From assembly GCA_934589525.1 (NCBI GenBank), contig CAKTOB010000014.1:1-64000 (forward strand): 64,000 nucleotides of DNA, in the 5' to 3' direction. The position numbers were made by a program, and so were the translations under genes. Below, piece after piece: positions 17,363 through 25,335 of the stretch (positions within the stretch are counted from its first letter, which is position 1; the number at the start of each line of letters is the position of its first letter). Origin of the DNA: an uncultured Oscillospiraceae bacterium (GTDB lineage Bacteria > Bacillota > Clostridia > Oscillospirales > Oscillospiraceae). The notes beneath the pieces were generated by a model that was given only the letters and a program-made list of their open reading frames with translations, was not told the origin of the DNA and made no database searches.

Positions 17363-18498
17363 AAAACGAGAAAAAATCCCTGATCCGCTCCGAGAGCTTC
17401 CAGACCCTGCTGGCTTCCCTGGTCTGCGTGCTGGGAGGCCTTCTGGTGGGCTATATTGCGCTGCTGATCATTGAGCCAAGCGGCGCCTGGAAGGCCATTA
17501 CCGCCGTCATGAAGAGCTTCTTCAATTACCCCGGAAAGCTGATGCTCAAGTATTTTGGCCAGACCCTGACCCGGACGGTGCCCCTTTTAATGTGCGCTCT
17601 GTCCGTGCTCTTTGCCTATAAGGTGGGCATGTTCAATATCGGCGTGGCCGGACAGTATGTGGCCGGTGCCTGCGGCTGTCTGTATGCCGCCCTGGCCTGG
17701 AATCTGCCTTGGCTTCCCTGCCTGCTCATCGGCATGGTGGCGGCGGCCCTGCTGGGGGCGGTTTGCGGCGTGCTGAAAACCAAGTGCAACGTGAACGTGG
17801 TTATTTCCGGCATCATGCTCAACTGGATCACCCTGTATCTGACAAACCTGATTCTCGGCACCGTGAAAAGCCCCACCAGCCCCTACACCAAGGGCTTGCA
17901 GGCCACGAACCCCTCCGCACTGCTTCCCCGGATGGGCCTGGAGCGGCTGTTTAACAACGAAAAGAGCGTGACCATTGCCATCCCCTTGGCGGTCATTATG
18001 GCCATCCTTGTCTGGGTGGTGCTGAACAAGACCAAGTTCGGCTACGAGCTGAAGGCCACCGGCAACAACTACAACGCCGCCCGGTACGCCGGTATGAAGG
18101 AAGACCGGAACATCATCACCACCATGCTCATTTCCGGCGCCCTGGCCGGCATGGGCGCAGGGCTGCTGTTCCTCACCGGTATTGAGGACTGGGAGACCAC
18201 CATTTCCGCCGTCCCCGGCATGGGCTTTAACGGCATTGCCGTGGCCTTCCTGGGAGGCCTGAGCCCCATCGGCTCCATCCTCTCCGCCTTCTTCATCCAG
18301 TATATCACCACCGGCGGCGGCAATGTGGACTTGCAGGTGTACTGCTCCCAGATTTCCAGCTTGATTTCCAGCCTCATCATCTATCTGTGCGCCTTTGTGG
18401 CCTTCTTCAAGCTGTTCATCCAGAACCGCATCCGGGCAAACGACGAAAAGAAAGCGGCCGCGGCTGCGGAAAATAAGGAAGGAGGCCAGGAGAAATGA
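17359..18498 (+). CDS. Nucleoside ABC importer permease 1
   Basis: Membrane subunit, 379 residues, of the NupP/BPL_transp_2 permease type, with about nine hydrophobic segments. The conserved central stretch includes FNIGVAGQYVAGA, NVNVVISGIMLNWI and the cytoplasmic loop ELKATGNNYNAARYAGM that contacts the ATPase. It starts at GTG 17359 inside the ATPase stop, with AAGGAGGG upstream, and its own stop overlaps the next ATG. The C terminus is charged (KKAAAAAENKEGGQEK). Confidence 0.91.
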   Translation: MKNEKKSLIRSESFQTLLASLVCVLGGLLVGYIALLIIEPSGAWKAITAVMKSFFNYPGKLMLKYFGQTLTRTVPLLMCALSVLFAYKVGMFNIGVAGQYVAGACGCLYAALAWNLPWLPCLLIGMVAAALLGAVCGVLKTKCNVNVVISGIMLNWITLYLTNLILGTVKSPTSPYTKGLQATNPSALLPRMGLERLFNNEKSVTIAIPLAVIMAILVWVVLNKTKFGYELKATGNNYNAARYAGMKEDRNIITTMLISGALAGMGAGLLFLTGIEDWETTISAVPGMGFNGIAVAFLGGLSPIGSILSAFFIQYITTGGGNVDLQVYCSQISSLISSLIIYLCAFVAFFKLFIQNRIRANDEKKAAAAAENKEGGQEK

Positions 18499-19439
18499 TC
18501 CTTCTGCTGCAATATACTCTGATTTTTGCCTCTGTTCTGATGCTGGTGGCCCTGGGCGGCTGTTTTGCCGAGCGCAGCGGCGTCATCAACATCGGTCTGG
18601 AAGGCATTATGGTCATCGGTGCCCTGGGCGGCGCCCTGGTCATGAAATTCCTGCCGGTTTCCGTTGGGGCCTTTGCCATGGTCAGCCTGACGGTTCTGGC
18701 CAGTGTCCTGTTTGGCATGATCTTCTCTCTGCTTCTGGCGGTTGCGGCTATCCAGTTCAAGGCGGACCAGACCATTACCGGTACCGCCATGAACATGCTG
18801 GCCACCGCCGGTGCCACCGTGGCCGTGAAGGCCATGAACACCGCCGCCTCCGGAGGCAACGACGTGTCCTCCGACATTGTCTACACCCAGGCCAAGGACC
18901 TGTTTGTGGTGCGGCTGGGGAATTTCGAGTTCAACTGGTTCATGGTGCTGGCCCTGGTGTGTCTGGTGGTGTCCTATGTGGCCCTGTACAAGACCCGCTT
19001 CGGTCTCCGGCTCCGGGCCTGCGGCGAGCATCCCCAGGCGGCGGACTCCGTGGGCATCAATGTCTACAAAATGCGCTATGCCGGTGTGCTGATCTCCGGA
19101 TTGCTTGGAGGCCTCGGTGGCATCGTGTATATCACCGCCGGTGTGAGCCTGTGGAAATTTGAAAACGGCGTGGCCGGTTTCGGCTTCCTGGCCCTGGCCG
19201 TTATGATTTTCGGTGCCTGGCACCCCTTGAAGATCGCCCTGGCGGCCCTGCTGTTCGGCTTCCTCCGGGCCCTGGGCAACGTCTATTCCGGCCTGGGCTT
19301 TATGATGGCCCTGAATATCCCCAGCGTGGTTTACAACATGCTGCCTTATGTGATCTCCCTGGTGGTTCTGGCCTTTACCTCCAAAAAGTCCCGTGCCCCC
19401 AAGGCCGAGGGCATCCCCTACGACAAGGGAACAAGATAA
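18495..19439 (+). CDS. Nucleoside ABC importer permease 2
   Basis: Second membrane subunit, 314 residues, NupQ-like. It has typical motifs ERSGVINIGLEGIMVIGAL at the N terminus and the coupling loop RLRACGEHPQAADSVGINV. ATG overlaps the previous stop (ATGA). The gene ends the transcription unit at a strong terminator. No substrate-binding BMP lipoprotein gene is present on either side, so it must be encoded elsewhere. Confidence 0.92.
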   Translation: MILLLQYTLIFASVLMLVALGGCFAERSGVINIGLEGIMVIGALGGALVMKFLPVSVGAFAMVSLTVLASVLFGMIFSLLLAVAAIQFKADQTITGTAMNMLATAGATVAVKAMNTAASGGNDVSSDIVYTQAKDLFVVRLGNFEFNWFMVLALVCLVVSYVALYKTRFGLRLRACGEHPQAADSVGINVYKMRYAGVLISGLLGGLGGIVYITAGVSLWKFENGVAGFGFLALAVMIFGAWHPLKIALAALLFGFLRALGNVYSGLGFMMALNIPSVVYNMLPYVISLVVLAFTSKKSRAPKAEGIPYDKGTR

Positions 19440-19446
19440 GTCCTTT

Positions 19447-19479
19447 CGCACCCGTCCGCTTTTGGACGGGTGCGTTTTT
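19447..19479 (+). terminator. Terminator of the ABC importer operon
   Basis: GCACCCGTCC (19448-19457) pairs with GGACGGGTGC (19464-19473), followed by GTTTTT. Confidence 0.92.
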
Positions 19480-19563
19480 AAACAGTTTTCGGAACTTTTG
19501 CGAAGAAACTGTAAATTTTTTACTTTGAATCAATGGGTATGCCCCTATGGTCCGGAAAAACGA

Positions 19564-19592
19564 TTGACAGTCACTGTGATGGATGGTATGAT
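19564..19592 (+). promoter_or_regulatory. Promoter of degV
   Basis: TTGACA (19564-19569), 17-base spacer, TATGAT (19587-19592). Confidence 0.72.
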
Positions 19593-19609
19593 ACGGAGGT
19601 GTGGGTACC

Positions 19610-19642
19610 ATGCCCGATTTGAAGAAATGGAGCGTTTTATGA
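19610..19642 (+). CDS. Possible 10-residue leader peptide before degV
   Basis: A short frame MPDLKKWSVL starts at ATG 19610, ten bases after GGAGG (19595-19599), and stops with TGA at 19640-19642, overlapping the degV ATG at 19639. The strong ribosome-binding site belongs to this mini-frame rather than to degV, suggesting coupled translation. No known family; it may be chance. Confidence 0.35.
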   Translation: MPDLKKWSVL

Positions 19643-20472
19643 TGACAAAACTTGTTGCGGATTCCTCCTGCGATGTATATACCTTTGACCGTGTTGCCTT
19701 TGAGGCCGTGCCTCTGACCATTGCTACGGATACGGAGTCCTTCCGGGATGACGCGGGCCTTAATGTGCCGGAAATGCTGGAGACCCTCCGGCAGCACAAG
19801 GGCCGGTCCTATACCGCCTGCCCCAATATCGGCCAGTGGCTGGAAGCCTACCGGGGGGCGGACCGGGTTTATGCCGTGACCATTACCAGCGCCCTGTCCG
19901 GCTCCTACAATGCCGCCATGGCCGCCAGAGAGATCTACCAGCAGGAGCACCCGGAGACAGACATCCATGTGTTTGACTCTCTGTCCACAGGTCCAGAGTG
20001 CTTGCTGCTGCTGGAAAAGCTCCGGGAGCTGACGGAGGCGGGAGTGTCCTTTGAGGACGGGGTGGAGCAAATGGAAGCCTACCAGCAGAAGACCCGGCTG
20101 TTTTTCAGCCTCCACAGCCTCCACAATCTGGCCCAGAACGGACGGGTCAGCAAGGTGGTGGCGGCAGCGGTGGGCGTGATGAACATTCGGGTCATCGGCA
20201 CCGCCAGCCCGGAGGGTACCCTCTCTCCCATCGGAAAGGCCCGGGGGGACAAGCGGGCCGCCGCGGAGCTGGTAGAGCAGATGGAGCAGGCCGGGTACCG
20301 GGGCGGCAAGGTCCGGGTGACCCATGTGCAGAATCCGGAGCTGGCCCGGAGCTTTGAGGAATTCTTGCGGAAGGACTATCCCGATGCGGACATCGAGATC
20401 CACTGTGCCGGGGGCCTTTGCAGCTATTATGCGGAAAAGGGCAGCCTGATGATCGGCGTGGAAACGGAATAA
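19639..20472 (+). CDS. DegV family fatty-acid-binding protein
   Basis: About 277 residues of the DegV/EDD fold, which binds fatty acids; some members (FakB) present them to a fatty-acid kinase. Seen motifs are KLVADSSCD at the N terminus, YTACPNIGQW, the conserved TITSALSGSYNAA and VFDSLSTGPE, then a C-terminal helical lobe (QNGRVSKV). ATG 19639 is chosen from the family start (MTKLVADSS). No fakA kinase gene is adjacent, so a FakB role is not shown. Confidence 0.9.
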   Translation: MMTKLVADSSCDVYTFDRVAFEAVPLTIATDTESFRDDAGLNVPEMLETLRQHKGRSYTACPNIGQWLEAYRGADRVYAVTITSALSGSYNAAMAAREIYQQEHPETDIHVFDSLSTGPECLLLLEKLRELTEAGVSFEDGVEQMEAYQQKTRLFFSLHSLHNLAQNGRVSKVVAAAVGVMNIRVIGTASPEGTLSPIGKARGDKRAAAELVEQMEQAGYRGGKVRVTHVQNPELARSFEEFLRKDYPDADIEIHCAGGLCSYYAEKGSLMIGVETE

Positions 20473-20513
20473 GCGGAAGGGTTCGGGGCATATTGAAGAT
20501 GAAGGAGATGCCT

Positions 20514-21368
20514 ATGAAACGACTGCTGCCATTTGTACTGGCGGGGCTCCTGCTGCTGTCCGGCTGTTCCGGGAACACCCGGGAGTTGGAGCAGGAGATC
20601 ACCCGGCTGAAACAGGAAAATAACGCTCTGCAAGAGCAGGTGGCGAGCCTCCGGGAGCAGCTGAGTGCCCTTCAAAGCACCAGCCTGGACCGCTTTACCC
20701 TGACGGCCACCGGCACCACCCAGGAAGACCCGGTGACGGTCCATGCAGAGCTCTGGCCCGGGGAACGGTCCCAGGGGCAGAAGGCCCAGATCCTGGTGAC
20801 ATTGGAGGGAAAGCAGGTCCTTCTGGAGGACTGCCTGTGGGATGGGGCCTGCTACGGCGGAAGCTTTTCCTTGGAGCCCGCCGACGGCTATAGCTATTAC
20901 TGCGTCCTCACCGCTTTGGACGGTACCCAGGAGCAGATCCCCCTAAGCACCCCGGAAAACCCCAAGGTCCCCAGACTGACCTATCTTCTGGGGAGCCTCA
21001 GCGCCTATGCAAACGCTGTGGCAACAAACGCTTCCGTGGAGGATGGCAAGATCCGGGCGGATGTCACCGCCTCCGTCCAGGTGCCCCTGATCACCCGGGA
21101 CGGCAGTCCCGCCACGCCCCTGGAAACCAAGCTTGGCTGGTATCGGGATGGCAGCGTTCTTTCGGAAGAGCCCCTTGCCATGACAGAAGGGGAGGCCGAG
21201 GGAAGCTACACGGCCCAGACCCATGGGGAGCTTTTGCTGCCGGAACTGGAGGAGGGCGATCAGATCGACCTGATCCTCTCGGCGGCCCTGCCTGACGGCC
21301 GGGTGCTGGCAGGGGTGGCCGGAAGCTGGGTATACGGGGAAAACGGCCTGGAATTCTCTGTGGGATAA
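20514..21368 (+). CDS. Lipoprotein with coiled-coil N terminus, unknown function
   Basis: Predicted lipoprotein of about 284 residues. The signal peptide MKRLLPFVLAGLLLLSGC ends in lipobox LSGC. A heptad-like coiled coil (ELEQEITRLKQENNALQEQ and on, about 24-60) is followed by a beta-rich region (120-280) with Ig-like character (AELWPGERSQGQKAQILVTL). I recognise no family. AAGGAG precedes ATG 20514; the gene begins about 40 bases after degV and probably shares its transcript, which ends at the terminator at 21392. Confidence 0.8.
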   Translation: MKRLLPFVLAGLLLLSGCSGNTRELEQEITRLKQENNALQEQVASLREQLSALQSTSLDRFTLTATGTTQEDPVTVHAELWPGERSQGQKAQILVTLEGKQVLLEDCLWDGACYGGSFSLEPADGYSYYCVLTALDGTQEQIPLSTPENPKVPRLTYLLGSLSAYANAVATNASVEDGKIRADVTASVQVPLITRDGSPATPLETKLGWYRDGSVLSEEPLAMTEGEAEGSYTAQTHGELLLPELEEGDQIDLILSAALPDGRVLAGVAGSWVYGENGLEFSVG

Positions 21369-21391
21369 GCGAAACACAACGGTATAATTTC

Positions 21392-21431
21392 TTGTGCATT
21401 TCGGGTACTTTTCCTGAAATGCACAATTTTT
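21392..21431 (+). terminator. Terminator after the lipoprotein gene
   Basis: TTGTGCATTTC (21392-21402) pairs with GAAATGCACAA (21416-21426), followed by TTTTT. Confidence 0.88.
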
Positions 21432-21536
21432 CGCTAAAAAAGAAAATACAAGAGAGCAAAATTCACAAATCTTTCCCGCAAAAGGATTTCTTTCTGGGCA
21501 GTCTTGAAAAAAATATGATTTTTACGTTTTTTTTCA

Positions 21537-21565
21537 TTGATTTTAGGCAGGAATTGGCTTACAAT
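21537..21565 (+). promoter_or_regulatory. Promoter of trmL-pgk-tpiA
   Basis: TTGATT (21537-21542), 17-base spacer, TACAAT (21560-21565), in an AT-rich stretch. Confidence 0.6.
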
Positions 21566-21623
21566 AGTGCTTGTATGGAATGGGGTCAGCCCATCCGCAA
21601 AACTTTTCATCGAGGTGAGGGCA

Positions 21624-22136
21624 ATGCTGAATGTGGTATTGGTGGAGCCGGAAATTCCACAGAACTGCGGCAACATTGCCAGGACCTGCGCCGCCACCGC
21701 CTGCCGCCTCCATTTGATCCGTCCCCTGGGGTTTGACATTTCCGAGAAGGCCGTCAAACGGGCCGGGCTGGACTACTGGAATCTGGTGGAGGTTCTGGAT
21801 TACGAAAACTTAGAAGAGTTCTTTTCCAGGAACAATGTAGAGCGCATGTGGTGCCTGTCTACAAAAGCGCCCCGATGCTATACGGAGGCGGAATACCGGG
21901 AGGGGGATTACCTGTTTTTCGGCAAGGAGACCAAAGGCCTTCCGGAACCCTTTCTGGAAGCCCACCGGGAAAGCTGTGTCCGTATCCCCATGCGTCAGGA
22001 AGCCAGAAGTCTGAACCTGAGCAATGCGGTGGCCATTACGGTGTATGAAGCTTTGCGGCAGCTGTCCTTTCCACAGCTAAAAGATTTTGGAAAAATGCGG
22101 AGCGACGGCTCCGGTAATTTGGAGGAATCATTATGA
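21624..22136 (+). CDS. trmL: tRNA (cytidine/uridine-2'-O)-methyltransferase TrmL
   Basis: SPOUT methyltransferase predicted to 2'-O-methylate nucleotide 34 in leucine tRNAs using SAM. It is 170 residues, matching the family. Motifs are [20 protein letters not shown] (motif 1), FGKETKGLP (motif 2) and RIPM followed by [11 protein letters not shown] (motif 3), which together form the SAM knot. ATG 21624 follows GAGGTGAGG. Its stop overlaps the pgk start (ATGA), an unusual coupling to a glycolytic gene. Confidence 0.93.
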   Translation: MLNVVLVEPEIPQNCGNIARTCAATACRLHLIRPLGFDISEKAVKRAGLDYWNLVEVLDYENLEEFFSRNNVERMWCLSTKAPRCYTEAEYREGDYLFFGKETKGLPEPFLEAHRESCVRIPMRQEARSLNLSNAVAITVYEALRQLSFPQLKDFGKMRSDGSGNLEESL

Positions 22137-23332
22137 ACTACAACAAGAAGTCCATCGAAGACGTAAACGTATCCGGCAAGCGGGTTCTGTGCCGCTGCGA
22201 CTTCAATGTCCCCACCAAGGACGGCAAGATCACTTCCGACAAGCGCATCGTGGCCGCCATGCCTACCATTAAGTACCTGGTTGACCACAAGGCCAAGGTG
22301 ATCCTGTGCTCCCACATGGGCAAGCCCAAGGGCGAGTACAAGCCCGAGCTGAGCCTGAAGGTTGTTGCCGACCGGATCTCCGAGCTGCTGGGCCAGAGCG
22401 TGATCATGGCCAAGGACGTGGCCGGTGAGGATGCCAAGGCCAAGGCTGCCGCCCTGCAGGACGGCCAGGTCATGCTGCTGGAGAATACCCGCTTTGAAAA
22501 GGGCGAGACCAAGAACGATCCCGAGCTGAGCAAGGCTCTGGCTTCCATGGCAGACCTGTTTGTAAACGATGCTTTCGGTACTGCCCATCGTGCCCATTCC
22601 TCCACTGCCGGTGTGGCCGACTACCTGCCCGCCGTCTGCGGCTACCTGATCCAGAAGGAAGTTTCCATCATGGGCAAGGCTCTGGCCGATCCCGAGCGTC
22701 CCTTCGTTGCCATTCTGGGCGGCGCCAAGGTTTCCGACAAGCTGAACGTCATCAATAACCTCCTGGAGAAGGTGGACACCCTGATCATCGGCGGCGGCAT
22801 GGCTTTCACCTTCCTGGCTGCCAAGGGCTACAACATCGGCAAATCCCTGGTGGACTCCGAGAAGATCGACTACTGCAAGGAAATGATGGCCAAGGCCGAG
22901 GCCAAGGGCGTGAAGCTCCTGCTGCCTGTGGACGCCGTGGTTGCCGATTCCTTCCCCAACCCCATTGACGCCGAGATCCCCGTGGAGACCGTGGCCGCCG
23001 ATGCCATCCCCTCTGACAAGATGGGCCTGGATATTGGCGAAAAGAGCCAGGCTCTGTTTGCCGAGGCTGCCAAGACTGCCAAGACCGTTGTTTGGAACGG
23101 ACCTATGGGCGTGTTTGAGAACCCCACTCTGGCCAAGGGCACCATTGCCGTTGCCCAGGCTCTGGCCGAAAGCTCTGCCGTGACCATCGTCGGCGGCGGC
23201 GACAGCGCTGCTGCCTGCGAGCAGCTGGGCTTTGCCGATAAGATCACCCACATTTCCACCGGCGGCGGCGCTTCCCTGGAGTTCCTGGAAGGCCTGGAGC
23301 TGCCCGGTATTGCCTGCCTGGAAGACAAATAA
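22133..23332 (+). CDS. pgk: Phosphoglycerate kinase
   Basis: Glycolytic enzyme making ATP and 3-phosphoglycerate from 1,3-bisphosphoglycerate. It is 399 residues. N-domain substrate motifs are [13 protein letters not shown] and SHMGKPKG; the later nucleotide-domain motifs are [30 protein letters not shown] and the C-terminal GGGDSAAA and [13 protein letters not shown]. Lys/Ala-rich codons look optimised, as expected for a highly expressed gene. Followed by tpiA after 112 bases. Confidence 0.98.
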   Translation: MNYNKKSIEDVNVSGKRVLCRCDFNVPTKDGKITSDKRIVAAMPTIKYLVDHKAKVILCSHMGKPKGEYKPELSLKVVADRISELLGQSVIMAKDVAGEDAKAKAAALQDGQVMLLENTRFEKGETKNDPELSKALASMADLFVNDAFGTAHRAHSSTAGVADYLPAVCGYLIQKEVSIMGKALADPERPFVAILGGAKVSDKLNVINNLLEKVDTLIIGGGMAFTFLAAKGYNIGKSLVDSEKIDYCKEMMAKAEAKGVKLLLPVDAVVADSFPNPIDAEIPVETVAADAIPSDKMGLDIGEKSQALFAEAAKTAKTVVWNGPMGVFENPTLAKGTIAVAQALAESSAVTIVGGGDSAAACEQLGFADKITHISTGGGASLEFLEGLELPGIACLEDK

Positions 23333-23351
23333 GGAACCTTTCATCGTCCTT

Positions 23352-23372
23352 GGGGCGGCGGTCTGCCGCCCC
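23352..23372 (+). other. Intercistronic GC hairpin between pgk and tpiA
   Basis: GGGGCGGC (23352-23359) pairs with GCCGCCCC (23365-23372). No T run follows, so it is more likely a processing or stability element than a terminator. Confidence 0.5.
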
Positions 23373-23444
23373 GGGGCAAATCAAACCAGTCGATTACATT
23401 CAGAATTGAGTGTAGACATATAAGCAACAAGGAGAAATTTAGAA

Positions 23445-24221
23445 ATGAACAGAAAGTATCGCAAGACCGTCATCGCCGGTAACTGGAAGATGAACAAGAC
23501 CCCCTCCGAGACCAAGGAGTTTATGACCCAGCTGAAGGCCATTATGCCCAGAGGCCGTTGGTGTGACGTGGCCCTGTGCGTTCCCGCTGTGGATATTCCC
23601 GCCGCTGTCCGTGCCGTTCGGGAGACCCGGATCGGCATCGGCGCTGAGAACTGCAATGCCAACGCCTCCGGTGCTTACACCGGCGAGATCGCTACCAACA
23701 TGCTGGTAGATGCCGGCTGCAAGTACGTCATCATTGGCCACTCCGAGCGCCGCGCCATGGGCGAGACCGATGCCGATGTCAATGCCAAGGTTCTGGCCGC
23801 TCTGGAAGCCGGTCTGACCCCCATTATGTGCTGCGGCGAGACCCTGGAGCAGAGAGAGTCCGGCATCACCACCGAGTGGATCACCATGCAGATCAAGCTG
23901 GGTCTGGCTGGCGTTCCCGAGGAGAAGATCCGCAAGGTCATCATCGCCTACGAGCCCATCTGGGCCATCGGCACCGGCCGCACCGCTACCCCCGAGCAGG
24001 CTGAGGAAGTCTGCGAGAGCATTCGTACCGCTGTCCGCAAGCTGTACTCCTCCAAGAATGCCCGGGCCATCTCCATTCTGTACGGCGGCTCCATGAACGA
24101 GAAGAACGCCTTCGAGCTGCTGGCCCAGCCCGACATCGACGGCGGCCTGATCGGCGGCGCTTCCCTGGTTCCCGAGAAGTTCGTCAAGATCATCGAGGCA
24201 GCCAACCAGCCCAACGAATAA
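23445..24221 (+). CDS. tpiA: Triose-phosphate isomerase
   Basis: Interconverts glyceraldehyde-3-phosphate and dihydroxyacetone phosphate. It is 258 residues. The active-site Lys is in AGNWKMNK, the catalytic His in IIGHSERR and the catalytic Glu in [11 protein letters not shown]; the phosphate-gripper loop and C-terminal [16 protein letters not shown] are present. AAGGAG precedes ATG 23445. It closes the trmL-pgk-tpiA unit. Confidence 0.98.
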   Translation: MNRKYRKTVIAGNWKMNKTPSETKEFMTQLKAIMPRGRWCDVALCVPAVDIPAAVRAVRETRIGIGAENCNANASGAYTGEIATNMLVDAGCKYVIIGHSERRAMGETDADVNAKVLAALEAGLTPIMCCGETLEQRESGITTEWITMQIKLGLAGVPEEKIRKVIIAYEPIWAIGTGRTATPEQAEEVCESIRTAVRKLYSSKNARAISILYGGSMNEKNAFELLAQPDIDGGLIGGASLVPEKFVKIIEAANQPNE

Positions 24222-24253
24222 TCAATAAAAAATCAATTCTCGCAAAAAAGAGG

Positions 24254-24289
24254 GGGGAGAAAACGCCACAGGTGTTTTCTCCCCTTTTT
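24254..24289 (+). terminator. Terminator of pgk-tpiA
   Basis: GGGGAGAAAAC (24254-24264) pairs with GTTTTCTCCCC (24274-24284), followed by TTTTT. Confidence 0.92.
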
Positions 24290-24300
24290 GAGGAAACGAT

Positions 24301-25335
24301 ATGGATACTTTGTATTTATCCGCCGATGCCCCGGAAACTCCGGAGATCGCGGCGAAAATCATCCAAAAGGGGGGTCTCGTGGCCATTCCCACGGAGACGG
24401 TTTACGGCCTGGGGGCCAACGGTCTGGATGAAAACGCGGTGCTGAAAATTTTTGAAGCCAAGGGCCGCCCCCAGGATAATCCCCTGATCCTTCATGTGGC
24501 GGAGCCCAAGGAAATGGAGCGGTTCTGCCATGATATTCCCAAGGCTGCTTACCTTCTGGCGGAAAAGTTCTGGCCCGGGCCTTTGACCATGGTGCTGCCC
24601 GCCCGGGATACGGTGCCCAAGCGCACCACCGCAGGGCTGCCTACCGTGGCGGTCCGCTGCCCGGACAGTGCCGTGACCCGGAAGATCATCGCCCTGGCGG
24701 GAGTGCCCATTGCGGCCCCCTCCGCCAATATTTCCGGCAAGCCCTCCACCACCACCGCTCAGCATGTGCGCCATGACCACGACGGGAAAATCGATGCCAT
24801 TGTAGACGGCGGCCCCTGCCGGGTGGGGGTGGAGTCCACCATTGTGGATCTGACCGAGGACCGGCCCCGGCTGTTGCGCCCCGGCGGGGTCACCCCGGAG
24901 CAGCTTCTGGAGGTCCTGGGGGACCTGGTCATCGACAAGGCGGTGACGGCCCAGATCGACAAGGACGCGGTGGTCAAGGCCCCGGGCATGAAATACCGCC
25001 ACTATGCCCCGGCGGAGCCCGTGGTCATCGTCTCCGGCAGCCGGGAAAAGGCGGCGGAGTACATCCACCGGCACTTTGCCCCCGGGGACCGGGTGCTGTG
25101 CTTTGAGGAGGAGCTGCCCCTGTACGCCGACTGCGCCCCCCTGGCCTACGGCAAGGAAAGCGACGTGGATACCCTCAGCGCCGGGCTCTTTGCCGCCCTG
25201 CGGATTCTGGATGACCCCTCCATCGGCAAGGTCTATGCCCGTTGCCCCGTGGGCGGCGGCGTGGCCTATGCGGTGCAGAACCGGCTGAAAAAAGCCGCCG
25301 CCTTCCACATTGTGGACGGGGAGGAAGAACCATGA
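24301..25335 (+). CDS. tsaC: L-threonylcarbamoyladenylate synthase (TsaC/Sua5)
   Basis: Makes threonylcarbamoyl-AMP from threonine, bicarbonate and ATP for the t6A37 modification of tRNA. It is 344 residues, the long Sua5 type. The YrdC domain (1-205) shows GGLVAIPTETVYGLGANG, KGRPQDNPLILH and APSANISGKPSTT; the C-terminal Sua5 domain starts near APGMKYRHYAPAEPV. It begins 12 bases after a terminator with GAGG upstream, and overlaps the coaE start by four bases (ATGA). Confidence 0.95.
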   Translation: MDTLYLSADAPETPEIAAKIIQKGGLVAIPTETVYGLGANGLDENAVLKIFEAKGRPQDNPLILHVAEPKEMERFCHDIPKAAYLLAEKFWPGPLTMVLPARDTVPKRTTAGLPTVAVRCPDSAVTRKIIALAGVPIAAPSANISGKPSTTTAQHVRHDHDGKIDAIVDGGPCRVGVESTIVDLTEDRPRLLRPGGVTPEQLLEVLGDLVIDKAVTAQIDKDAVVKAPGMKYRHYAPAEPVVIVSGSREKAAEYIHRHFAPGDRVLCFEEELPLYADCAPLAYGKESDVDTLSAGLFAALRILDDPSIGKVYARCPVGGGVAYAVQNRLKKAAAFHIVDGEEEP

